The translations under genes were made by a program, and so were the position numbers. Below, in pieces: positions 28,513-36,071 of a stretch of 64,000 nt of DNA. The notes beneath the pieces are model-generated. The model had not been told where the DNA came from. It made no database searches and was given only the letters and a program-made list of their open reading frames with translations. Where the stretch lies: contig NZ_CANLZW010000012.1 of the NCBI RefSeq assembly GCF_947495625.1, forward strand, positions 1 through 64,000, read 5' to 3'. Position 1 is the first letter of the stretch. Each line of letters begins with the position of its first letter. Source of the DNA: an uncultured Cocleimonas sp. Lineage in GTDB: Bacteria > Pseudomonadota > Gammaproteobacteria > Thiotrichales > Thiotrichaceae.

Positions 28513-28728
28513 TTTTTAACTCCGATTTAGGGCTTAGGGGTACTAAGTAACAATTATATTAGAGGGATAGTAACGGGTGTTCAAAGCTTTAAAGATTATG
28601 ACAGTTGTAATAGAGATATTAGTACATTCGGGAAAAACAGTTTTGAAAGCGTTTTTAAGTGAAGGGCTTTATGACGTAGATATGAATATTGATGTTTCAC
28701 ATTAAAGTGAATAAGAGCGTTTTGAAAT

Positions 28729-28757
28729 AAAAAAACAGGCTAAAAGTAGGGGGGTGT
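28729..28757 (+). repeat. Interspersed G6 element at the 3' end of the cas6-like gene
   Basis: An A-run, CAGGCTAAAAGTAGGGGGGT, then GT. It starts about 10 bp beyond the cas6-like stop; in that mRNA the C-rich strand would form CTA-CTTT-TAG followed by a U-run. Confidence 0.9.
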
Positions 28758-28767
28758 ACTTTTATAT

Positions 28768-29460
28768 TTATTCTGTAGGCTTCAGTGTCTTAATACTCTT
28801 GTGCGGAAGAAATATACCACAACCTAATTCTCTTGAACCACCCAGACCAAGTTGTTGAATTTTAATGGAAGTATCACTGTCTAAATCAGCTATCATCAGA
28901 TGTTTGGTGTAAAGATCAGCATCAGGAATGGTGATGTTATGGCTTTTGCCACACAGCATTTTCTTTACTTTGAAGCCGGTTTTAGTCTTGATTTCCTTAG
29001 CCATTTTGCTGAGAAAAGTGTTTTCATCTTCATTGGGTTCGCATAACACATAGCGTGCGAATAATACGCCGGCGTTGGTGAATACTTTCTTTTTAGCTTT
29101 GCCCACTAGTAGATCATGACCGTTGATATTTAAAGTCTGGCCTACCATTTTGCTCGCTTCGTCATATTTTTCGAGAGGAATGCGTATCGTGAGTTTGGTT
29201 CTTTTTGAGGGATATAAAACGGCACCTTCTTCGTCATCTTCGGGGCGCATCCAGCCGTTATTGCTTTCAGCAACGTGGATTTGGTGAATGCCAGCGAAAT
29301 CGTAGTCCGTCAACCAGGGGAGATGCTTGATAATTTCTCTAGACAGAGGCCATGCGTGATTCAAGGGAAGTGTTTTGCTTTGAATCGCAAATACCATATC
29401 TATCACGTCATCAGGTACTTGATAGGGTAATGTTTTGTCTTCGTCTTCTTCCCAGAACAT
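28768..29460 (-). CDS. Orphan Cas6/Cmx6-family CRISPR RNA endoribonuclease-like protein
   Basis: 230 aa. The layout matches Cas6 of the MYXAN subtype (Cmx6): an N-terminal ferredoxin-like half with LPLNHAWPLS (a His that could be catalytic), GIHQIHVAESNNGW, a middle segment NGHDLLVGKA and LFARYVLCE, and the C-terminal glycine-rich RNA-binding loop LGLGGSRELGCGIFLPHK. In CRISPR systems such proteins cut the repeat RNA. No other cas gene or CRISPR array is in the window. It is third in an operon with a TauD-like dioxygenase and a 65-aa protein, divergent from dsr. Family call by motif recall; the substrate here is unknown. Confidence 0.75.
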   Translation of the reverse strand: MFWEEDEDKTLPYQVPDDVIDMVFAIQSKTLPLNHAWPLSREIIKHLPWLTDYDFAGIHQIHVAESNNGWMRPEDDEEGAVLYPSKRTKLTIRIPLEKYDEASKMVGQTLNINGHDLLVGKAKKKVFTNAGVLFARYVLCEPNEDENTFLSKMAKEIKTKTGFKVKKMLCGKSHNITIPDADLYTKHLMIADLDSDTSIKIQQLGLGGSRELGCGIFLPHKSIKTLKPTE

Positions 29461-29503
29461 GTTTAAGTCTCTTTTCTTGCGGGTTAACTAGTCTTTTGCG
29501 TGG

Positions 29504-29701
29504 CTAGCGCGCTGATTCAAATGCTAAATTTAACTGATCGTGCCAATCGCTAGGGCGATCATCAAACGCAGGTGGTTCGATATCTACTTGAAAATGAAGC
29601 TCGCCTGTTTCCACGGCGGTTTTTTGTATGCAGCTTTTGAGTTCTTTAAAACTGGATACGTTGTCTCCTTCTTTTAACAGGAGTTCACTGAGTGAAAGCA
29701 T
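29504..29701 (-). CDS. Small 65-aa protein between the dioxygenase and cas6-like genes
   Basis: 65 aa, acidic, predicted mixed alpha/beta; one cysteine (KSCIQ). Spaced 37 bp from the upstream dioxygenase and 43 bp from the cas6-like gene on the same strand, so co-transcribed. No recognised domain. Its constant neighbourhood should be checked: it could be a partner of the cas6-like protein, but nothing in the sequence proves it. Confidence 0.6.
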   Translation of the reverse strand: MLSLSELLLKEGDNVSSFKELKSCIQKTAVETGELHFQVDIEPPAFDDRPSDWHDQLNLAFESAR

Positions 29702-29738
29702 GGTTGTACCTTGTGTATATTATTGATAAAAAATGGTT

Positions 29739-30698
29739 TTATGTGTTATTTTCTGTGACTGCTAAGGGTAATTCATCATAAAAACGACCACGAAAGAGTA
29801 AACGTTTTTTTTCTGGATTATCAGAATCCACATAAGCAGTACGGCAATGCAGTACATTTCTACAAATAAGTCCTTCTCCTGCCTTTAAGGTATGTTTGAT
29901 GATGTACTTTGAATTTGAGCTAGAACTCTGGCATGAGTCATCTTCAAACAATTTTTCTAAAAATGCCACTGCTTCTAATGTGGGGGAATCTTGTTTCCAT
30001 TCAATATTTCTTTTGCGGGCAGAATAACGCATGTGCAACTGACCTTGAGAATTTAGTGAGAAAACTGGTCCCGTCTGTGCGGGTCTAATCACTTTTCCAT
30101 CCAGTATATTGGCAGGAATAGTCAATACATCGGCTTGCATAAGGGCTCTAATATAATCTGGATTTTCATCGCGCAACAGAATATAGGCTATTTCGTGATC
30201 CATAAATTTTGATTCGCCTCCTTCAACTGCCGCTTGAGCGCAATGTAATAGCATCGAATTTATAGTGTTCTGCGGTAAATTATAATAACCATCAGTGTGC
30301 CAACTTAATCGTTTGGTGGAATAGGGAATGTATTCATGTTGTCCAGCATGGCTGGTTTGAGTTATTGAAGTCAGGCTATCGTTTCCTGCACAAATATTTC
30401 CGTCTAATTTATTCAGCCCAAGTTTGTTAGCGAGTGACAAAATGATGCGTTTGGTTTGATCAATATCGTAGCTTTGATGATCCTTGATTTGATAGACAGA
30501 AAGACTGTAATCGTCACATTGTTTTATGATGCTATTTAATTCTTTTTTAGAAGGCGATTTACCTTCTTCAATAATGCCGTAAAAGTGGGGGGGTGACATT
30601 TTATAGGCACTATCTACCCTTGCAAGTTTTGCATCTCGCCAGCGTAAATATTCTTCTTGATGGGCTTTACTATTGGCTAAACTAAAGGGTGAAGACAT
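29739..30698 (-). CDS. TauD/TfdA-like 2-oxoglutarate dioxygenase
   Basis: 319 aa, usual family length. Iron ligands H134 and D136 (LSWHTDGYY) and distal H284 (VLHCRTAY), followed by the Arg-rich RLLFRGRFY region for 2OG. TauD-like enzymes oxidise small carbon or sulfonate compounds; the substrate is not predictable here. First gene of the leftward operon with the 65-aa and cas6-like genes, and divergent from dsrA. Residues 34-46 are encoded by a copy of the interspersed element. Confidence 0.82.
   Translation of the reverse strand: MSSPFSLANSKAHQEEYLRWRDAKLARVDSAYKMSPPHFYGIIEEGKSPSKKELNSIIKQCDDYSLSVYQIKDHQSYDIDQTKRIILSLANKLGLNKLDGNICAGNDSLTSITQTSHAGQHEYIPYSTKRLSWHTDGYYNLPQNTINSMLLHCAQAAVEGGESKFMDHEIAYILLRDENPDYIRALMQADVLTIPANILDGKVIRPAQTGPVFSLNSQGQLHMRYSARKRNIEWKQDSPTLEAVAFLEKLFEDDSCQSSSSNSKYIIKHTLKAGEGLICRNVLHCRTAYVDSDNPEKKRLLFRGRFYDELPLAVTENNT
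30570..30598 (+). repeat. Interspersed G-rich element inside the dioxygenase gene
   Basis: AATGCCGTAAAAGTGGGGGG, then GTGACA, antisense to the gene; seven G and TA changed to TG. It encodes MSPPHFYGII near the N-terminus, in a different frame from the chpA copy. Confidence 0.7.
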
Positions 30699-30826
30699 AA
30701 TATTTACCGTTTTTGTAGCATTCAGAATATTATAAAATTTTCTTGCTATTTAAGCATATTCGAATATTCTGTAGTTCTTTTCTAGGTGTAGTCTGTATTA
30801 ACGCAAATAATACCCAAAAAAACACC

Positions 30827-30842
30827 TACCCCCTAAGGGATA
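30827..30842 (+). promoter_or_regulatory. NarL/LuxR-type 7-2-7 inverted repeat upstream of dsrA, site 3
   Basis: TACCCCC-TA-AGGGATA, in the 314-bp divergent region between the dioxygenase operon and dsrA, 171 bp upstream of the dsrA start. A possible -10 (TATATT, 30880-30885) would put the site centre near -57. The same motif occurs at 8804 and 17603. Confidence 0.55.
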
Positions 30843-31012
30843 GGATAAATATTTGATAACCTCCCATGGGTGAGATTCTTATATTAGGGCTTAACAACTA
30901 GACTATATCCATATCGCAAATATACCAATTCTAAAGACGGTGTAATGCGGCTTAAATTTAGTAACAGAATGATTTGATGTTCTGTTAAGTGATTAATTAA
31001 TTGGAGGCAATA

Positions 31013-32275
31013 ATGGCTGATATCAAGAAGTATCCTACGCCGATGTTGGACGTTTTAGAAGATGGCCCTTGGCCGAGCTTCATTACTGGCATTAAGAACA
31101 TGCGTGACAATCATCCTGATGAGCGCATCAATAATGTAACTAACGGCTTGTTAGGTCAGCTTGAACATTCTTACGAAACAAAGATGGGTTACTGGAAAGG
31201 TGGCACTATCTCTGTATTCGGATACGGCGGTGGCATTATTCCTCGCTTCTCAGAAGTTGGTGACAAGTTCCCTGAATCTAGAGAGTTCCACACATTGCGT
31301 GTTCAGCCAACTCCTGGTAACTACTATACAACTGACATGATGCGTAAACTTGCAGACAGTTGGGAGAAATGGGGTTCAGGCCTTCAGACTTTCCACGGTC
31401 AGACTGGTAACATCATGTTTATCGGTGCTGATAATGCTAGCTTCCAGCATTTCTTTGACGAGATCAACGACTACGGTTGGGATCTTGGTGGTGCGGGTCC
31501 ATGTGTACGTACAGCGATGTCATGTGTTGGTGCGGCGCGTTGTGAGCAATCTTGTGCAAACGAGCATGCGGTTCACCGTCATCTAGTAAATAACTTTACA
31601 GATGATGTTCATCGTCCGGCGCTTCCTTACAAGTTTAAGTTTAAAGTTTCTGGTTGTCCTAACGATTGTCAAAATGCTATCGAGCGTGCTGACTTTGCCG
31701 TTATCGGTACCTGGAGAGATCACAAGAAGATAAATCAAGATCATTGGAAAGCATTTGTTGCTGACAAAGGTGTTGAGTATGTAATGGATAACGTTATTTC
31801 ACGTTGTCATTCTAAGTCTCTTTCTTTAGGCGAAGATAATTCATTGATTGCGGATGAAAGCAACTGTGTTCGTTCTATGCATTGTATGAATGTTGTGCCT
31901 AAGGCTATCAGCCCTGGTGATGATAAAGGTGTAACCATTCTTTGTGGTGGTAAGCGTACGCTGAAGATCGGTGACTTGATGGGAACAGTACTTGTTCCAT
32001 TCATGAAGCTAGAGACTGCAGAAGATTATGAGCAGATCGTTGAGCTTGCTGAAGAAATCATTGATTTCTGGGCAGAGAATGGTCTAGAACATGAGCGTAC
32101 AGGTGAGATGATTGAGCGTATTGGCTTAGTTAACTTCCTGGAAGGTATTGGAGTAGATCCAGATCCAAACATGATTGCGCAACCACGCAACGTATCTTAT
32201 GTACGTACCGATGGTTGGGATGAAGCTGCCGAAGAGTGGTTCAACCGCAAACGTGAAGAGAAAGCTGCTAGTTAA
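31013..32275 (+). CDS. dsrA: Reverse dissimilatory sulfite reductase, alpha subunit
   Basis: 420 aa. The start is the ATG at 31013, after GGAGG at 31003-31007. Siroheme/[4Fe-4S] ligand cysteines lie in the CVRTAMSC and CEQSC segments (about residues 163-185), with more in FKVSGCPNDCQN and the inserted ferredoxin-type region (CVRSMHCMNV). With DsrB it forms the siroheme enzyme that releases sulfite from DsrC-bound sulfur in the cytoplasm. First gene of the dsr operon. The presence of dsrEFH and dsrL downstream points to the oxidative direction. Confidence 0.98.
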   Translation: MADIKKYPTPMLDVLEDGPWPSFITGIKNMRDNHPDERINNVTNGLLGQLEHSYETKMGYWKGGTISVFGYGGGIIPRFSEVGDKFPESREFHTLRVQPTPGNYYTTDMMRKLADSWEKWGSGLQTFHGQTGNIMFIGADNASFQHFFDEINDYGWDLGGAGPCVRTAMSCVGAARCEQSCANEHAVHRHLVNNFTDDVHRPALPYKFKFKVSGCPNDCQNAIERADFAVIGTWRDHKKINQDHWKAFVADKGVEYVMDNVISRCHSKSLSLGEDNSLIADESNCVRSMHCMNVVPKAISPGDDKGVTILCGGKRTLKIGDLMGTVLVPFMKLETAEDYEQIVELAEEIIDFWAENGLEHERTGEMIERIGLVNFLEGIGVDPDPNMIAQPRNVSYVRTDGWDEAAEEWFNRKREEKAAS

Positions 32276-32376
32276 TAGCTTTAAAAGCAAACTCTAACCT
32301 TTTATAAAAATTGAATGAATAATTGGCGAGATGCAGTGTGTGTCTCGTTTAATTAACAGATTTTAGGAGCAAAACC

Positions 32377-33453
32377 ATGTCAAAACCAGAGATGCGTGAG
32401 CCGATTGAGTCAGGTTGTCCTGACGGCTTTCAATATATGCACCCGACTATGCGTCGTAACTTCGGCATGTGGGATTACCACGAAGATACACAGCCAGGTG
32501 TAATGGTTCATATCGCTAAGAATGGCGACAAACTATATACAGTAAAAGCGGGTACTCAACGTATTCTTGATGTATTCACTCTACGCGACCTTATGGATAT
32601 CGCAGACGAGTATGCAGACGGGCATGTACGTTTCACTATTCGTAGTAATATCGAATTTTATACAGATCACGAAGACAAAGTTCAGCCGCTAGTAGATGCG
32701 TTGAAAGACAAAGGCTACGCAGTTGGTGGAACACGTAACTCGGTTGCATCGATCTCTCATACACAGGGTTGGTTACATTGTGATATTCCTGGTACTGATG
32801 CATCGGGCGTAGTTAAGTCGATGATGGATGAGTTATACGATGAATTCACAAACTGGAATATGCCTAACCGTGTTCATATCACGACTTCATGTTGTCAAAT
32901 CAACTGTGGTGGTCAAGGTGATATCGCGATTAACGTACAGCACACTAAGCCACCTAAGATTGATCACTCTCTTGTTGGTAACGTTTGTGAGCGTCCATCG
33001 GTTGTTGCTCGTTGTCCTGTTGCTGCGATTCGTCCTGCAATGGTTGACGGTAAGCCTTCGCTGGAAGTTGATGAGAAGAAGTGTATTTGTTGTGGTGCTT
33101 GTTATCCTCCATGTCCTCCAATGCAGATCAATGACCATGAGTTTACTCAGCTTGCAATCTGGATCGGTGGTAATCACTCGAATGCTCGTGGTAAGCCAAC
33201 ATTCCAGCGTTTAGTTGCTGCTGGTATTCCAAATAATCCACCACGCTGGCCTGAAGCGACTGCAGTTGTTAAGAAGATTCTTGAGAGCTACAAAGAAGGT
33301 GCACGTGACTGGGAACGTATCAATGAGTGGGTTGAACGTATCGGATGGCCACGTTTCTTTGAAGTTACAGGCTTGCCTTTCACTAAGTACCATATTGATA
33401 ACTGGCGCGGAGCGCGTGCGAATTTGAATTCGTCTACGCACATTCGTTTCTAA
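32377..33453 (+). CDS. dsrB: Reverse dissimilatory sulfite reductase, beta subunit
   Basis: 358 aa. The siroheme/[4Fe-4S] site is TTSCCQINCGGQGD (about 169-182) plus CERPSVVARC; the ferredoxin domain is CICCGACYPPCP (about 235-247). It partners with DsrA in an alpha2beta2 enzyme. AGGAG stands just before the ATG. The gap to dsrA (101 bp) holds no terminator. Confidence 0.98.
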   Translation: MSKPEMREPIESGCPDGFQYMHPTMRRNFGMWDYHEDTQPGVMVHIAKNGDKLYTVKAGTQRILDVFTLRDLMDIADEYADGHVRFTIRSNIEFYTDHEDKVQPLVDALKDKGYAVGGTRNSVASISHTQGWLHCDIPGTDASGVVKSMMDELYDEFTNWNMPNRVHITTSCCQINCGGQGDIAINVQHTKPPKIDHSLVGNVCERPSVVARCPVAAIRPAMVDGKPSLEVDEKKCICCGACYPPCPPMQINDHEFTQLAIWIGGNHSNARGKPTFQRLVAAGIPNNPPRWPEATAVVKKILESYKEGARDWERINEWVERIGWPRFFEVTGLPFTKYHIDNWRGARANLNSSTHIRF

Positions 33454-33500
33454 AACGCTTCTAAATCGTTTCTAAGATAGTTATTAATTAGGATTTATAG

Positions 33501-33893
33501 ATGAAATTTACAATTATGGTTAACGAAGGTCCTTATCAGCATCAGTCTGCTGATTCGGCACTTCAGTTCGCTCGCGCTGTTTTGGCTCAAGGGCATGAAA
33601 TATTTCGTGTTTTCTTTTATCACGATGGCGTAAATAACGGAACGCGCTTAAGTGTTCCGCCAGCAGATGATCGTTTAATTCAAAAAGAATGGTCAGAGCT
33701 TTCGAAAGAACATGATCTGGATTTGGTTATCTGTATAGCTGCAGCACAACGTCGCGGTATCATGGATGAAGCTGAAGCTAAGCGTCAGGGTCTGGATGCT
33801 GACAATATCATCGAAGGTTTCCGTATTTCTGGTTTAGGTCAATTGATCGAAGGCGGGATTGAAGCTGATCGCACTGTTGTATTTGGAGATTAA
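33501..33893 (+). CDS. dsrE: Sulfur relay protein DsrE
   Basis: 130 aa. The conserved active cysteine is C78 (DLVICIAAAQRRGIMDE), the sulfur acceptor in the DsrE2F2H2 complex, which hands persulfide sulfur to DsrC. Related to TusD. It lies 5 bp before dsrF, and the presence of dsrEFH marks the operon as sulfur-oxidising. Confidence 0.97.
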   Translation: MKFTIMVNEGPYQHQSADSALQFARAVLAQGHEIFRVFFYHDGVNNGTRLSVPPADDRLIQKEWSELSKEHDLDLVICIAAAQRRGIMDEAEAKRQGLDADNIIEGFRISGLGQLIEGGIEADRTVVFGD

Positions 33894-33898
33894 ACGAG

Positions 33899-34303
33899 AT
33901 GGCTACTAAGAAATTCATGTTTGTTAATCGCAAAGCACCTTACGGTACAGCTTATGCGTTAGAATCTTTAGAAGTGGTTTTGATATCTGCAGCTTTCGAG
34001 CAAGATGTATCACTCGCTTTTATTGATGATGGTGTTTATCAGATCACTAAAGGTCAAGATACTACAGGTATTGGGCAGAAGAACTTTTCTAATACTTACA
34101 AAGCCTTAGGAGACTATGAAGTTAATAAACTTTATGTTGAGAAAGAGTCTTTGGAAGAACGTGGTTTGACTCAAGATGACCTGATGGATCTTGTTTGGGA
34201 AGACGAAGATGATGATTGGGCAGAAAAGCCATCAATCATTATGGTAAGTCGTTCTGAAATGGCTGATGTTATGGCTGAACAAGAAGTTACTTTAAGTTTC
34301 TAG
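33899..34303 (+). CDS. dsrF: Sulfur relay protein DsrF
   Basis: 134 aa, DsrE/TusC fold (FMFVNRKAPYGTAYALESLEVVLISAAF). No cysteine, as expected for the structural subunit of DsrEFH. Directly follows dsrE and is followed by dsrH after 22 bp with GGAG before its start. Confidence 0.96.
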   Translation: MATKKFMFVNRKAPYGTAYALESLEVVLISAAFEQDVSLAFIDDGVYQITKGQDTTGIGQKNFSNTYKALGDYEVNKLYVEKESLEERGLTQDDLMDLVWEDEDDDWAEKPSIIMVSRSEMADVMAEQEVTLSF

Positions 34304-34325
34304 CACCTTAACGGAGAATATTGAA

Positions 34326-34634
34326 ATGGCAATGTTACATATTGTAAATAAGTCACCGTTTGAAAAGGTGTCTTTTAGAAGTTGTTTAAATCATGCGAAA
34401 GCAGGTGACTCGATTTTGATGATCGAAGATGCAGCAGTTGGTGCAATCGACGGTACATCATTTTCTGAAAAGCTTAAAGCAGCAATGGCAGATAAAACTG
34501 TTTATGTTTTAGGTGGTGATCTTGCGGCGCGTGGTTTAAGTGAAGATCGTATGATTGATGGCATTAAGTCTGTTGATTATGCAGGTTTTGTCGACTTAAC
34601 CGTAGAAAATGAGACGACACAAAGCTGGCTATAA
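34326..34634 (+). CDS. dsrH: Sulfur relay protein DsrH
   Basis: 102 aa, TusB/DsrH fold. C20 (SFRSCL) corresponds to the conserved DsrH cysteine. Third subunit of the DsrEFH sulfurtransferase. A 92-bp gap to dsrC holds an imperfect hairpin but no terminator. Confidence 0.96.
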   Translation: MAMLHIVNKSPFEKVSFRSCLNHAKAGDSILMIEDAAVGAIDGTSFSEKLKAAMADKTVYVLGGDLAARGLSEDRMIDGIKSVDYAGFVDLTVENETTQSWL

Positions 34635-34726
34635 CCTGTTGCGCATAAGCTCAAGCTCTTAGCTTTGGTATATGCAATACGATTTTTAGCTGTTAATTAT
34701 TAGTTTTTTAAAATAGGAGAGCTCAC

Positions 34727-35059
34727 ATGGCACTCGAAATAGATGGTCAATCAATTGAATTAGATGAAGAAGGTTATTTAGTTGACCTTAGTGCATGGAC
34801 GCCTGAAATTGCTAAAGCATTAGCATCAGGTGAAGATGTAGAATTAACAGATGAGCACTGGGATATCATTAATTTCCTTCGTGAATATTACGAAGAGTAC
34901 CAAATTGCTCCTGCAGTTCGTGTTCTAACTAAAGCTGTTGGTAAGCGTTTAGGTAAAGATAAGGGTAACTCAAAATACCTTTACTCTTTATTCCCATACG
35001 GTCCTGGTAAGCAAGCGTGTAAGTACGCTGGTCTTCCTAAGCCAACAGGTTGTGTATAA
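34727..35059 (+). CDS. dsrC: Sulfur carrier DsrC
   Basis: 110 aa with both C-terminal arm cysteines (C98 and penultimate C109 in KQACKYAGLPKPTGCV). It carries sulfur as a persulfide or trisulfide between DsrEFH, DsrAB and the membrane complex DsrMKJOP. TAGGAGAG before the ATG is a strong ribosome-binding site. Followed by two strong RNA hairpins, which suggests its transcript is kept at a higher level than dsrMKLJOP. Contrast with the cysteine-less paralogue at 17.8 kb. Confidence 0.98.
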   Translation: MALEIDGQSIELDEEGYLVDLSAWTPEIAKALASGEDVELTDEHWDIINFLREYYEEYQIAPAVRVLTKAVGKRLGKDKGNSKYLYSLFPYGPGKQACKYAGLPKPTGCV

Positions 35060-35087
35060 GCCCTGAGCTTATAACGTAATCTAAAGT

Positions 35088-35120
35088 TTTCGGGGAGTAT
35101 AAGCCCCCCGAATTCTTTTT
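35088..35120 (+). terminator. Terminator-like attenuator hairpin between dsrC and dsrM
   Basis: TTCGGGG (35089-35095) pairs with CCCCGAA (35106-35112), then TTCTTTTT. A partial stop here would separate high dsrABEFHC from lower dsrM-P expression. Confidence 0.65.
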
Positions 35121-35180
35121 CTAAAACTCACCATTTTTTGGCCTTTTTTAAGTTCGATGGGTACTTGTGAGTTTTAGAAA
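35118..35180 (+). other. Long inverted repeat (14-bp perfect arms) after dsrC
   Basis: TTTCTAAAACTCAC (35118-35131) and GTGAGTTTTAGAAA (35167-35180) with a 35-nt loop that has smaller internal pairing (CCAT/ATGG). In RNA it forms a strong stem between the attenuator hairpin and dsrM, perhaps an RNase-processing or stability element. Confidence 0.75.
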
Positions 35181-35249
35181 GAGAAGTAAGAAGTAAATAA
35201 CTAAGAATTACAATAAGTTATAGATTAAAAGAATTTTAGGAGCTACATA

Positions 35250-36011
35250 GTGCAAATGACCATTGGTGTTATTTATGCAGTATTATTTTGGGCTGCGACA
35301 CTTGTTCTTGTACTAGGTGTTGCAAATAAAATCCGAATATACGCAAAAGTCCCAGCACCACTAAAAATACCTACAACACCGGCCCCAGTTACGCAGGGCG
35401 GAGTAGTGCTTCGAATGATGCAAGAAGTATTCTTATTCAAGAGTCTTTTTCGTTCGGATAAATTACTGTGGGCATTAGGTTTTCTGTTTCATTACACGAT
35501 GCTTTTGATCGTGATCCGTCACTTCAGATATGTACAAGAACCAGTCTGGGGCTTCGTGCAATTCATGCAGCCTTTTGGAAAGTACGCTGGGTTCTTATTT
35601 ATTATCGGTCTATTAGGGCTACTAGCGCGTCGTTTGCTTATTGATCGTGTACGTTACATAACTGCACCTTCTGATATTGCGATGTTGTTATTGTTAATCA
35701 TGATAGGCGTTTCTGGCTTGTTTATGTCCTTTGTGAGCCACACTGATATCGTGATGGTTAAAGCATTTTTCAGAGGTCTTTTGCTTTTTGACTGGCAGCC
35801 GCTACCTACTGATGCAATCTTGCTTCTGCATTTGGGATTAGTTGCAATTTTGATGCTTATCTTCCCAATTAGTAAATTACTACATGCTCCAGGTATTTTC
35901 TTTAGTCCAACCCGTAATCAAATAGATAACCCACGTGAGAAAAGACATCTTGCTCCTTGGGCTGCTGAGTTGGAAAAACAAAACAAAATGTTTTTGGATG
36001 AGTTGGAGTGA
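35250..36011 (+). CDS. dsrM: Respiratory complex subunit DsrM (NarI-like cytochrome b)
   Basis: 253 aa, GTG start after TAGGAG. About five or six membrane segments (residues ~5-25, 70-90, 110-130, 145-165, 190-210) with His residues in helices such as FLFHYTML that would ligate heme b, like NarI. It passes electrons between the quinone pool and DsrK in the DsrMKJOP complex. Confidence 0.95.
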   Translation: MQMTIGVIYAVLFWAATLVLVLGVANKIRIYAKVPAPLKIPTTPAPVTQGGVVLRMMQEVFLFKSLFRSDKLLWALGFLFHYTMLLIVIRHFRYVQEPVWGFVQFMQPFGKYAGFLFIIGLLGLLARRLLIDRVRYITAPSDIAMLLLLIMIGVSGLFMSFVSHTDIVMVKAFFRGLLLFDWQPLPTDAILLLHLGLVAILMLIFPISKLLHAPGIFFSPTRNQIDNPREKRHLAPWAAELEKQNKMFLDELE

Positions 36012-36071
36012 TGCTTATGTTTAATATGCTTACGCTGAATTTATTCTTGGAAAGAAGCACGGAGAAATATT

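Noticed and set aside
30816-30842. C-rich run upstream of dsrA as another interspersed element
   Set aside because: It has A-run and C-run but the rest matches the NarL-like inverted repeat instead; core TACTT is missing.
31001-31012. TTG at 31001 as dsrA start
   Set aside because: It overlaps the GGAGG ribosome-binding site of the ATG at 31013.
32828-33214. Antisense and out-of-frame open frames inside dsrB, dsrK, oadA and other genes
   Set aside because: Shadow frames of confirmed genes with no independent start signals or sensible proteins.
35118-35180. Inverted repeat after dsrC as an IS or MITE end pair
   Set aside because: No target-site duplication or internal gene; position and adjacency to a terminator fit an RNA structure better.
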